A stretch of 64,000 bases of DNA from an uncultured Clostridia bacterium (GTDB taxonomy: Bacteria; Bacillota; Clostridia; TANB77; CAG-508): assembly GCA_934169575.1 (NCBI GenBank), contig CAKPOA010000004.1, positions 1 through 64,000 on the forward strand, given 5' to 3'. The notes under the pieces were generated by a model, which worked only from the letters and a program-made list of their open reading frames with translations, ran no database searches and was not told the origin of the DNA. Position numbers and translations under genes: made by a program. Shown one piece after another: positions 1 through 8,030 of the stretch (positions are counted from its first letter, which is position 1; each line of letters starts with the position of its first letter).

Positions 1-403
1 AATAAAAAAGCTCATTTAGAAGCAAAAGAAAGAGTGAACTTAATGAAAAATATAAAAGGAGATGCAATGTATGAAGTTATAAATACATTTTCATATTATG
101 GATGGCTTACAGAAGATTATAAATCAGGCTCAACAACATATAAAGCAGGGGAAGAACAGAATTGGTTTACTGCAACAGAAGATGAAAATGGAAATATAAC
201 ATCAACAAATTCAAATAGATTATTGAATTATGGAAAAACATTTTACAATAGTGATTTCGCTCTAATCGGCGGATACTACCGACCTTTCCTTTTGCGCGGT
301 GGCTATTGGGGCAGTGGAGACTACACAGGAGTATTTGCTTCTGACGCGGGCGTTGGCGACAGTTACTACAACGGACGGTTTCCGTCCGGTCTTGGTGTTG
401 TAG
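1..403 (+). CDS. 3' part of FGE/C-type-lectin-fold variable protein (likely retroelement-diversified), with +1 shift at CGG
   Basis: The reading frame is open from base 1, so the 5' part lies outside the window. The visible part resembles the end of formylglycine-generating-enzyme-like lectin folds: a KGDAMYEV segment, then RGGYWGSGDYTGVFAS, the usual shape of a variable C-terminus in targets of diversity-generating retroelements. From about 265 onward codons switch from A/T-ending to C/G-ending (GGC, GAC, TAC, AAC), unlike the rest of the gene. In the zero frame translation runs through GRFPSGLGVV to a stop at 451-453. Skipping C376 of an in-frame CGG gives GFRPVLVL and a stop at 401-403, the canonical end of this family. 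I therefore annotate the shifted end. The family is supported by motif resemblance only; no search was run. Confidence 0.62.
376..378 (+). other. Putative +1 recoding site (CGG) in variable protein 1
   Basis: The local codons are AAC GGA CGG TTT CCG. CGG is in frame with the open frame from base 1. Reading GGT at 377 instead gives GFRPVLVL and a stop. See the finding on CGG-linked shifts. Confidence 0.6.
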
Positions 404-650
404 CACTTCGACATACAAAGAAACATAAAGGTTTCTATCTTAGCAGGGAGTGATTTACGGATTATTCCGAATAGATTTATGTCAAAGAAGTTTAATTCAC
501 TTGATATAGACAGTTTTTGAAAAATTAAAACTATTAGTCTTGGCATAGTAAAATGAAAAATATGACCTAGATAATTAGATCCTATATCATAAACACATAA
601 ATATATATTTTGTGTGAGTAGTAAAATGGCAAAAATATGAAATATAATTC

Positions 651-678
651 AAGAGCCCTAATTTAATTAGGACTCTTT
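651..678 (+). terminator. Intrinsic terminator
   Basis: The arms AAGAGCCCTAA and TTAGGACTCTT form a stem with one mismatch and are followed by Ts. It ends the transcription unit coming from the left edge of the window. Confidence 0.7.
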
Positions 679-729
679 GAAGTTTTTATAAAAATTTTCA
701 GCGATATTTTGATTACTTTCTTGTTTCTA

Positions 730-758
730 TTGACTCTATAAAAAAAATATGTTACTAT
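730..758 (+). promoter_or_regulatory. SigA-type promoter for 791-2088
   Basis: TTGACT (730-735) and TACTAT (753-758) are separated by 17 bases, 32 bases ahead of the start codon at 791. Confidence 0.6.
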
Positions 759-790
759 AAAGAAGAAAGAAAAACGAAAGGAAGATAGAG

Positions 791-1237
791 ATGAACGAAG
801 AAAAAAGAAAAGCATATTCAGAAGTAGTAGAAGTTTTAAAATTAATAGATGATGAACAAAAATTGGAGACAATACCATTTGAGGTAGTTCAGTTAATAAA
901 AGGAAATGCAGATCCAACATATAAACCTGAAATATCAAAAGAAATTCCACTAGAAGAACAAAATTTAATGGAAGAAACATATAGGATTATTGCATGGATA
1001 GCAAGTAAATATTGGGGAGAAAATATAGAAGAGATTACAGAAGAAAAACAAGAAGAAAATAGCAATATTCAAGAAATTGAAGAAAAAGAAGTTAGGGAAG
1101 AGGAAAATATAGTTGAAGAAAATATTTTACCAATAGTAGTTGAGGAACATAAATGGTTTGAAAAAATAAAGATGAAAGTAATAAATTTCTTGAAAAAATT
1201 ATTTGGAAAAAAAGAATTAGGTGAAGGAGTTAATTAG
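791..1237 (+). CDS. Acidic hypothetical protein, 148 aa
   Basis: I do not recognise this protein. Residues 1-75 look like a small helical domain. A highly acidic, Glu-rich stretch with EEKQEEN and EEKEVREEEN repeats (about 75-115) follows, and then a short basic amphipathic tail (KWFEKIKMKVINFLKKLFGKK) that could lie on the membrane. No signal peptide or full membrane helix is seen. The start ATG has a GAAAGGAAG ribosome site and its own promoter. Only 5 bases separate it from the next gene, so the two are probably co-transcribed. The charge pattern suggests a cytoplasmic, membrane-proximal protein, but no function can be assigned. Confidence 0.7.
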   Translation: MNEEKRKAYSEVVEVLKLIDDEQKLETIPFEVVQLIKGNADPTYKPEISKEIPLEEQNLMEETYRIIAWIASKYWGENIEEITEEKQEENSNIQEIEEKEVREEENIVEENILPIVVEEHKWFEKIKMKVINFLKKLFGKKELGEGVN

Positions 1238-1242
1238 TAATT

Positions 1243-2088
1243 TTGAAAAAAATATTAAAGATATTACATAAGTACAGAATTGTTTTATATATATTGATTT
1301 TTTTGATATGTATTTTTTCAATTGCTTTTGTTTTACGTACACAATTTTTTTTAAGTGATAATATTATTGATTATAATCAAAATGATTCAACTGAAGAAGA
1401 TGAAAATAATCAAATAAAAAGCAATTTTGCAGGCTTATTTAAAAATAAAGTTGAAATATTGCAAGATGATTTACCTGATATAACAAAAATTCATGAAAAT
1501 TATGATTTAGTTGTAAGTGCTTATACATATCAAGAAAAAATACAAAACTGTGAACTTGATGTATCAATACCATATATAAATATTAAAAGTGATATGATAT
1601 CAAAACAAAATAAAGAAACAAGTCAGAATTTTAGAGAAAAAGCAGAAGAACTTTCAAAAAGTAATGATATTAATAATACTATTTATAATGTGAGATATCA
1701 AGCATATGTCCAAAATAACATATTATCATTAGTGATTAGAGCAGAATTGAAAGAGGATGGGAAAAATCAAAAAATTATGATACAAACATATAATTATGAT
1801 TTGATAAAAAATAGACAAGTTCAATTAGAAGAACTATTAAAATATAAAAATGTAAGTACATCAGATGCGAAAGCTAAAATCGAAAAAACAATAAAAGATG
1901 TTCAAGAACAAAATAAATCATTTTCTGAGCAGGGATATGAAATGTATAAAAGAGATTATACATCAGATATATATAAATTAGAAAATACCAAACAATATTT
2001 TCTTGGAATTAATGGAATTTTGTATTTGATTTATGCTTATGGAAATAATGACTATACAAGTGAATTTGATATGGTAATATTTAAATAG
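1243..2088 (+). CDS. Membrane-anchored DUF3298/PdaC-RsiV-like extracellular protein
   Basis: The 281 aa protein has a basic N-terminus and one membrane helix (about residues 13-33). An Asp/Glu/Asn-rich linker and an extracellular domain follow. The outer part carries the pattern of DUF4163/DUF3298 proteins (PdaC N-terminal part, RsiV C-terminal part): VSIPYINIKS, YNVRYQAYVQNNILSLVIRAEL, and then YNYDLIKNRQVQLEELL. In RsiV-type proteins this fold binds lysozyme or cell-wall material; here the ligand is unknown and no catalytic domain is attached. The start codon is probably TTG at 1243, with AAGGAG about 14 bases upstream, so the exact start is uncertain. It follows the acidic protein and ends at a strong terminator. 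Confidence 0.65.
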   Translation: MKKILKILHKYRIVLYILIFLICIFSIAFVLRTQFFLSDNIIDYNQNDSTEEDENNQIKSNFAGLFKNKVEILQDDLPDITKIHENYDLVVSAYTYQEKIQNCELDVSIPYINIKSDMISKQNKETSQNFREKAEELSKSNDINNTIYNVRYQAYVQNNILSLVIRAELKEDGKNQKIMIQTYNYDLIKNRQVQLEELLKYKNVSTSDAKAKIEKTIKDVQEQNKSFSEQGYEMYKRDYTSDIYKLENTKQYFLGINGILYLIYAYGNNDYTSEFDMVIFK

Positions 2089-2124
2089 CAAAAACCTCCA
2101 TACTTTTAGGTAGAGAGGTTTTTG
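2089..2124 (+). terminator. Intrinsic terminator
   Basis: CAAAAACCTC pairs with GAGGTTTTTG directly after the stop codon at 2088, and a T run forms the tail. Confidence 0.8.
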
Positions 2125-2141
2125 TTAAAATTAAAAATAAT

Positions 2142-2176
2142 AAGAAAGTACATTTTTACATTTATTGTACTTTCTT
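2142..2176. repeat. Perfect 11-bp inverted repeat
   Basis: AAGAAAGTACA and TGTACTTTCTT surround a 13-base loop. The element lies between convergent genes. A second small hairpin (GAGTTAGT, TATT, ACTAACTC) lies about 2200-2219. Either may terminate htrA transcription from the minus strand. Confidence 0.55.
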
Positions 2177-2281
2177 GAAATAAAAGGGGATGTTGATGGA
2201 GTTAGTTATTACTAACTCTTTATATATAATACACTATAATTTTGTTCAAATTGTGAACAAATAGTGAAAGGTTATCTTTTT

Positions 2282-3514
2282 TTAATTTGATTCACCTAAA
2301 GTAACTGAAATATCTTTATAATCTCCATTTCGATAAACAGATAATGTTACTTTATCACCAATTGAATGATTATTTTTTATTGTGTTTAATTCATTCATTG
2401 TTTTAATTTCTTGATTATCTATTTTTACAATAATATCTCCAGATTTTAATCCTGCTTTTTCAGCTGCAGAATATTCTTCAACAGAAACAACATACACACC
2501 TTGAACAAGATTATGTTGTTTTGCAGTATTTTCATCTAAATCTCTTCCTGAAACACCAATATATGGTCTTCTAACTTTATTATATGTTATTAAATCATTT
2601 ATAACAGTTTTTGTTGAATTAATAGGAATAGCAAAACCAATTCCTTCAACACCAGTACTAGAGACCTTTAATGTATTTACACCAATAACTTTACCTTCAC
2701 TATTAACTAATGCACCCCCACTATTTCCTGAATTTATTGCTGCATCTGTTTGTATGCAAGTATATGTTGTATTGCCATCGCTATCTTGAACTTGACGATT
2801 TGTAGCACTAACAACTCCACAAGTAATTGTAGAACCTAAGTCTAAGGGATTTCCAACAGCCATTGCAAATTCACCAATTTTAACAGAATCTGAATCAGCA
2901 AATTCAGCAGCAGTTAAACCTGTAGCATCAATTTTTAAAACAGCTAAATCTGTTTGAGAATCTTTTCCTACAATTTTAGCATCATATTCTGTATTATCTT
3001 TGGATAATGTAACTTTAATTGATGTTGCTTCAGAAATATCATAATATGTGTTTTGTGATTCAGAATCAACAACATGGTTATTTGTTAAAATATATCCATC
3101 TTCACTAATGATTATACCAGAACCTGATGATTTTGCCGTTGAAGATGAGTTATTACCAAACATACTAAATATTGAAGAATTTACATTATATGTTATTTCA
3201 ATACCTACTATAGATGGTAAAATTTTATTTGCAGCATATACAGCTGTTTCAGAATAAGATGTAAGTGACACAAAATCAACTGTTCCAGATGTTGTATCTG
3301 AATTTGCACTGGTTAAAGTAGCTGAGGCAGGTTTTGTATCTCCTAAAATTGATTGTTTTATTGATGGAACTCCAAAACATGTACCAATAACTATTCCACA
3401 ACCAAGGACACCACTTATAAATGGGATAACTACATTATTTTTTATAGTATGTTTTTTTTCCTTTTTTTCTGAAATGTCAATAACATTTCTAAATTTGTTT
3501 TTATTTTCTTCCAT
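2282..3514 (-). CDS. htrA: HtrA/DegP-type membrane-anchored serine protease
   Basis: The 410 aa protein has the usual length and order for Gram-positive HtrA: a short cytoplasmic tail, one membrane helix (about 28-50), a Ser/Thr linker, a trypsin-like domain and a C-terminal PDZ domain (about 315-405). The catalytic triad is visible: His147 in LTNNHVVD, Asp189 in SQTDLAVL and Ser265 in GNSGGALV. The family degrades or refolds misfolded proteins outside the membrane and is usually induced by envelope stress. The start ATG has a GAAAGGAAAG ribosome site. A likely promoter lies upstream (TTGCAT, 17 bases, TATCAT on the minus strand, 3572-3600). It is monocistronic, with a divergent transcript starting at about 3750. 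Confidence 0.93.
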   Translation of the reverse strand: MEENKNKFRNVIDISEKKEKKHTIKNNVVIPFISGVLGCGIVIGTCFGVPSIKQSILGDTKPASATLTSANSDTTSGTVDFVSLTSYSETAVYAANKILPSIVGIEITYNVNSSIFSMFGNNSSSTAKSSGSGIIISEDGYILTNNHVVDSESQNTYYDISEATSIKVTLSKDNTEYDAKIVGKDSQTDLAVLKIDATGLTAAEFADSDSVKIGEFAMAVGNPLDLGSTITCGVVSATNRQVQDSDGNTTYTCIQTDAAINSGNSGGALVNSEGKVIGVNTLKVSSTGVEGIGFAIPINSTKTVINDLITYNKVRRPYIGVSGRDLDENTAKQHNLVQGVYVVSVEEYSAAEKAGLKSGDIIVKIDNQEIKTMNELNTIKNNHSIGDKVTLSVYRNGDYKDISVTLGESN

Positions 3515-3571
3515 TTTTAATCACTTTCCTTTCTCGTATACATTATGTGTTAATAAAAATCTTATATACAT

Positions 3572-3600
3572 ATGATATACTTTTCTATTTAATTATGCAA
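3572..3600 (-). promoter_or_regulatory. Likely promoter of htrA
   Basis: On the minus strand, TTGCAT (3600-3595) and TATCAT (3577-3572) have a 17-base spacer, about 58 bases before the htrA start codon. Confidence 0.45.
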
Positions 3601-3715
3601 TACTTATGTGATAAATTTGTGAAAAAAATGTCAATCTAATGTGAATACTTGATTTTGAAATGTCGAAAAATGTCTTTTATTGCGATGAAAAATGGAAAAA
3701 AATAGAAAGAACATA

Positions 3716-3744
3716 TTGACAAAATTTGAAAATAAATATATACT
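3716..3744 (+). promoter_or_regulatory. Consensus promoter with long leader
   Basis: A perfect TTGACA (3716-3721), a 17-base spacer and TATACT (3739-3744). The next plus-strand gene begins at 3963, leaving a leader of about 210 bases that contains the 16-bp palindrome at 3771-3786. Confidence 0.7.
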
Positions 3745-3770
3745 GTAAACATAATTATATAATTAATTTT

Positions 3771-3786
3771 TAAATCACGTGATTTA
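3771..3786. repeat. 16-bp perfect palindrome in leader
   Basis: TAAATCACGTGATTTA is a perfect palindrome about 27 bases after the -10 box. It could be an operator for a dimeric regulator or a small hairpin. The other intergenic sequence between 3515 and 3962 is simple AT-rich DNA. Confidence 0.5.
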
Positions 3787-3962
3787 TTCAAAAAGGGAAA
3801 CCTTTCTTTAAAATTTAATTCTTAAATTTTACAATTTTTTTGATAGTGAATTTTCAGAAAATTAAAACATAAGAAAATAGCCAAATACCAAATTTTAAAA
3901 ATCAAAAAAAAATACTAAAGAAAATAATTATAAGAAAAATTATAAAAAAGGAGGCTGTTTTA

Positions 3963-4427
3963 ATACAAAAAAGTGAACAGATAGAGGTAGAAAATTATCG
4001 CTCTATATTAATAAAAATATTAAAAGATTATTTTGGATATGATATAAATAATATAATTTTCAAAGGAAAGGAATATTTAAATGAAATAAAGGAATATAAA
4101 TTCTATGTACTGAAATATATTATAGATATTAAAGAAAAAGGAAAAAAAGAATTCTATGTAAAAAAAATACAACCCGGAAAAATAAGAGAAACAATATATT
4201 GCTTTCAAAAATTAATTGAAGAAAAAGAAAAACATAATATATCAAATTCAAATGTAATTATTACACAAGAAATAGGTCAAGAAAACTATATGAAAATTAT
4301 ATTATCAATAAACAAAAAAGAAAAAAAATATGCAGAAATTAATTTAATAAAATTAGACAAAAGAATGGAGGTGAATGACGTTAATTTAAGAAAATATGAA
4401 ACTCTATTTTTAGGAGTAAAAAAATAA
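3963..4427 (+). CDS. Hypothetical protein with apparent ATA start codon, 154 aa
   Basis: A continuous frame of 154 codons ends at TAA 4425-4427. No ATG, GTG or TTG occurs near its beginning. A perfect GGAGG (3950-3954) stands 8 bases before ATA at 3963, so ATA is the best placed initiator; ATA is a rare but accepted bacterial start. Codon use is native (AGA, AT-ending). The protein is basic and probably helical, with segments such as YRSILIKILKDYFGYD and a KKFYV-type strand. No membrane helix or known motif is recognised. A good promoter lies about 210 bases upstream and a terminator follows. It may be a gene kept at low output by its start codon, or one whose ATG has mutated to ATA. Confidence 0.55.
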   Translation: MQKSEQIEVENYRSILIKILKDYFGYDINNIIFKGKEYLNEIKEYKFYVLKYIIDIKEKGKKEFYVKKIQPGKIRETIYCFQKLIEEKEKHNISNSNVIITQEIGQENYMKIILSINKKEKKYAEINLIKLDKRMEVNDVNLRKYETLFLGVKK

Positions 4428-4477
4428 TATAAGCCATAAAAAATTAAAAAGGAGATTTTTTAAGAATAAAATAGAAA

Positions 4478-4510
4478 CAAAAATGGCAATTTTAATTATT
4501 GCCATTTTTG
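4478..4510. terminator. Bidirectional terminator
   Basis: CAAAAATGGCAAT pairs perfectly with ATTGCCATTTTTG. It has A and T runs on both sides and lies between the convergent genes at 3963 and 4516. Confidence 0.8.
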
Positions 4511-4515
4511 TGAAA

Positions 4516-6345
4516 TTAATTTAAGTCAGGTTCAACACCCAGATATGGTAAAACTTCAGTTAATATTTTAGAAATAGTAGGACCTGCTGTTCTTGAACCT
4601 TGATAACTTTTTTCTGTAGGGTCATATAATGTAACAAGTATTACTACTTGAGAGTTTTGAACAGGAGAAAGTGCAACAAAAGAAGCTACATATCCGGCAT
4701 CTGGATTATTATCTGTAGGTTCAGATGTACCAGATTTACCACCAACAGAATATCCTTTAACTTGAGCATGTTTACCATAATCAACAGCAGATTTCATCAT
4801 ATCTTTTAAAGAATCACATGTTTGACTTGATAAAACTTGCCTTATAGTATTTGTATCCATTTGAATGACTTCACCAGTATCAGTATTTGTCATAGATTTT
4901 ACAATTTTAGGTTGTACTAAATAACCTCCATTAGCAATAGCACATACAGCAGTACACATTTGCAAAGGAGTGATAGTAAATCTTTGTCCAAAAGACATAG
5001 TTGCAAGTTGAACTGGACCAACATCTTTCAAATCATAAAAAATTCCAGAAGTTTCACCAGATAAACCTACATATGTTTTATTAAACAAACCAAAAGCATC
5101 ATAATATTTATATAATGTTTTAGAACCAATACGACTTGCAAGTTGGATCAATGCAGGATTACAAGAATTAACAAGAGCATCTCTTAAAGATTCACCACCA
5201 TGAGGTTTTTTATAACTCCAACATCTTATTGTTCTATCTTCAACTTCTTCATAACCAGAACAATAAAAATCATTATTTTTATCAGTTGTAGTAATATTTT
5301 CTTCTAAAGCAACAGAAGCTGTAATTAATTTGAAAACAGAACCAGGTTCATATGTTTCAGAAACAGAACGTACACTCCACATTTCATAAATTTTTTGTAA
5401 TCTTTCATCCCTTGATAAATTATCCCAATTATTTGCATAATATGAAGTTGGGGTATATGGAGAATTTAAGTCATAATTTGGATATGATGCCATAGCTAAA
5501 ATATCTCCTGTATTTGGATTCATTATAATACAATTACCACCACTTTTACAGCCATATTCTTCAACAGCTTCTTTAAGATATTTTTCAACAATAGATTGTA
5601 CATTTACATCAAGTGTAAGAGTTAAATTATATCCATCTTCAGCTGCAACAAATGATTCAACAGAATTAGGAATTTCAGATTTTGAGGTATCTTTTGATGT
5701 AACAATTTGACCTGAAGTGCCTTTTAATATTGAATCATATGAATATTCAATACCACTTAAACCTTGATTGTCTGTACCACAAACACCTATAACTTGTGCT
5801 GCTAAAGTATTATATGGATAATATCTTTTAGTGTCTTCATCTATATTTATACCTGATTTTATTTTATTTTCTTTCATCCAATTTTTCAATTCATTTACTT
5901 TATCTTCTTCAACTTTTTGTGCAATTGTAACTACAGATGATTTACTTTGGATTTTTTCCAGTGTTTCATTATAATCTAATTCAAAAATTTCAGAAAGTCC
6001 TGTTGCAACAAGTTTTTGCAATTTATCATCATCTATTTTTTCTTTTTTTGCAAGTTTAGATGGATTTACAGTGATTGTATCTACAGGTTCACTTATTGCA
6101 AGAGATACACCAGTTGCATCATAAATGTTTCCTCTTTTACCATTAATTATTTCACTTTTTGTTTGTTGATTTGATGCAAGTGTTGATAAATGATCACCAT
6201 CTATTAATTGTAAATATATTAATCTGATTATTAATAATATAAAGCATATTAATATTGTACTTAAAGTAAATCTTAATTTATATGTTGATATTGTGTTTTT
6301 TTCAAATTTATTTTTCTTATTTTTTTTACCCAATTTTATCACCAT
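4516..6345 (-). CDS. Class B penicillin-binding protein (FtsI/SpoVD family) without PASTA domains
   Basis: This is a transpeptidase that cross-links peptidoglycan outside the membrane. From the chosen start it is about 609 aa: a basic cytoplasmic tail (KKNKKNKFEKN), one membrane helix, the PBP dimerisation domain (GKRGNIYDATG, typical RGxIxDRxG box) and the transpeptidase domain. Active-site motifs are visible: SVFK (SxxK), SCN (SxN) and KSGT in VGGKSGTSEP. It ends at LPYLGVEPDLN, just where SpoVD/PBP2x proteins continue into PASTA repeats, so these are absent. The frame is open a further 21 codons upstream (to 6408), but that extension is hydrophobic and unlike the family. The exact start is uncertain because no strong ribosome site is visible. 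It is alone, divergent from comM. Confidence 0.88.
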   Translation of the reverse strand: MVIKLGKKNKKNKFEKNTISTYKLRFTLSTILICFILLIIRLIYLQLIDGDHLSTLASNQQTKSEIINGKRGNIYDATGVSLAISEPVDTITVNPSKLAKKEKIDDDKLQKLVATGLSEIFELDYNETLEKIQSKSSVVTIAQKVEEDKVNELKNWMKENKIKSGINIDEDTKRYYPYNTLAAQVIGVCGTDNQGLSGIEYSYDSILKGTSGQIVTSKDTSKSEIPNSVESFVAAEDGYNLTLTLDVNVQSIVEKYLKEAVEEYGCKSGGNCIIMNPNTGDILAMASYPNYDLNSPYTPTSYYANNWDNLSRDERLQKIYEMWSVRSVSETYEPGSVFKLITASVALEENITTTDKNNDFYCSGYEEVEDRTIRCWSYKKPHGGESLRDALVNSCNPALIQLASRIGSKTLYKYYDAFGLFNKTYVGLSGETSGIFYDLKDVGPVQLATMSFGQRFTITPLQMCTAVCAIANGGYLVQPKIVKSMTNTDTGEVIQMDTNTIRQVLSSQTCDSLKDMMKSAVDYGKHAQVKGYSVGGKSGTSEPTDNNPDAGYVASFVALSPVQNSQVVILVTLYDPTEKSYQGSRTAGPTISKILTEVLPYLGVEPDLN

Positions 6346-6408
6346 TATTATTTTATAGGAATTAATGAAAAAAATCAATACTAATTTAAAATATTTCACT
6401 AGATACAT

Positions 6409-6463
6409 TTAATTAATTATTAATTAAACAACAAGGTTTATAGATTCCTTAAAAAATCTAAAT
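6409..6463. promoter_or_regulatory. Divergent intergenic region with AT palindrome
   Basis: A perfect AT-only palindrome of the form TTAATTAAT-T-ATTAATTAA lies at about 6410-6429 between the divergent penicillin-binding protein and comM genes. It may be an operator or only a low-complexity coincidence. Confidence 0.3.
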
Positions 6464-8030
6464 TTGTATGTAAGGAAGAAGAGAATGTTAGCAATAGTAA
6501 AATCAATGGCACTTGAAGGAGTTGAAGGATATTTAATAGAAGTTCAAACAGACATAACGAATGGCATACCAAGTTTTGGAATAGTTGGTTTACCAGATAT
6601 AAGCATAAAAGAGGCTAAAGAAAGGGTAAGAGCAGCATTAAAAAATTGTAATTTATTTTTTCCAAATAGAAAGATTTTAGTAAATTTGGCACCAGCAGAT
6701 ACAAGGAAAGAAGGAACGTGTTTTGATTTACCAATAGCTATAAGTGTTTTACTTGCAAGTGGAACACTGGGAAGAATTAAGATGCCTAATTTTGAACAAA
6801 CTGTTTTTTTAGGTGAATTATCTTTAGATGGAAAAGTTAATCAAGTAAAAGGAATTTTGCCAATGTGTATAGAAGCACGTAATTTAGGAATAATAAGAGC
6901 AATTGTACCAAAAGCAAATGCAAGAGAAGCAGCAGTTATTGAAAATTTAGAAGTTATACCAGTTTCAAATATTAACCAAGTAGTAGAATATTTATGTGGG
7001 AATATACAAATTAAACCTCAAAAAATTAATATAGATGAAATATTAAATAAGACCAATAAATATAATATTGATTTTGAAGAAGTTAAAGGTCAAGAACACG
7101 CAAAAAGAGCATTAGAAATAGCAGCAGCAGGTGGGCATAATTGTTTACTTATTGGAAACCCAGGAAGTGGAAAAAGTATGTTATCTAAAAGAGTTCCTAC
7201 TATTTTACCTGATTTAAGTTTTGAAGAATCATTAGAAATTACAAAAATTTATAGTGTTGCAGGAAATATAAAAAATGGTGAAAGTATAATTCAAACAAGA
7301 CCTTTTAGAAATCCACATCATACTGCATCACCAATTTCTATAATAGGTGGAGGAATAAAGCCAAAACCTGGAGAAATAAGTTTAGCACACTATGGAGTAT
7401 TATTTTTAGATGAATTACCAGAATTTAATAAAAATCTTTTAGAAACATTAAGAGTACCATTAGAAGATAAAAGAGTTGAAATAAGTAGATTAAACTCTAA
7501 ATTAATATATCCATGCAATTTTATGCTAGTTGCAAGTATGAATCCTTGCAGATGTGGATATTATGGAAGTGAAGATAATAAATGTACATGTTCACCACAA
7601 AGTATAACAAATTATATAAATAGGATTAGTCGGTCCATTGCTTGATAGAATTGATATACATGTTGAAGTACAGTCTATAAAATATGAAAAATTTGAAGAA
7701 AGTATAAAACAAGAAACTTCAGAACAAATAAAAAGAAGAGTCAATAAAGCAAGGAAAATTCAACTAGAAAGATATGAAGATTTAGATATTGTATCAAATA
7801 GTGAACTTACTCCGAAATTAATTGAAAAATATTGTATTTTAAATAATGAAAGTAGATTAATATTAAAAAAGGCTTTTAATAATTTAAAATTAAGTGCTAG
7901 GGCATATAGTAGAATTTTGAAAGTTGCCAGAACAATTGCAGATATTGATGAAGAAGAAAATATTTTAACAAAACATATTGCAGAAGCAATACAATATAGA
8001 AGTTTAGATAGGAAGTATTGGAATAAATGA
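6464..8030 (+). CDS. comM: ComM/YifB-type Mg-chelatase-like AAA+ ATPase, joined by +1 shift at CGG
   Basis: ComM family members are hexameric helicases that promote branch migration in natural transformation. The first 389 codons give the N-terminal Lon-protease-like domain ([10 protein letters not shown]), Walker A GNPGSGKS, Walker [10 protein letters not shown] and the Cys cluster CRCGYYG...CTC. In the zero frame translation stops four codons after an in-frame CGG at 7631. Skipping C7631 gives [16 protein letters not shown], the conserved sensor/arginine region, and continues through 132 residues to 8030, including the C-terminal [18 protein letters not shown] helix bundle. The joined product of about 521 aa has the family length. 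The sequence after the junction has no further lesions, which argues against an ordinary pseudogene. It overlaps dprA by ATGA. Confidence 0.85.
7631..7633 (+). other. Putative +1 recoding site (CGG) in comM
   Basis: The local codons are AGG ATT AGT CGG TCC ATT GCT TGA. Reading GGT at 7632 instead of CGG restores the SGPLLDRID motif. The zero frame stops 9 bases after the CGG. Confidence 0.75.

Larger units (their letters stand above)
404..790. other. Intergenic region with terminator, promoter and short direct repeats
   Basis: No supportable gene is present. Seen: a small inverted repeat CGGATTATTCCG near 465-476; a direct repeat of the form TAGTAAAATG(GC)AAAAATATGA at about 547-567 and 619-640; the second copy also resembles the sequence at 63788-63809 behind the third variable gene. 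A terminator lies at 651-678 and a promoter at 730-758. Confidence 0.5.

Noticed and set aside
6464..8030. comM as an ordinary frameshifted pseudogene or an assembly error
   Set aside because: The same one-base type of change (extra C before a Gly GGN codon) occurs in four unrelated genes, and no other frameshift is seen in about 60 kb. Random errors would more often fall in the long A/T runs. Errors remain possible and must be excluded with reads.
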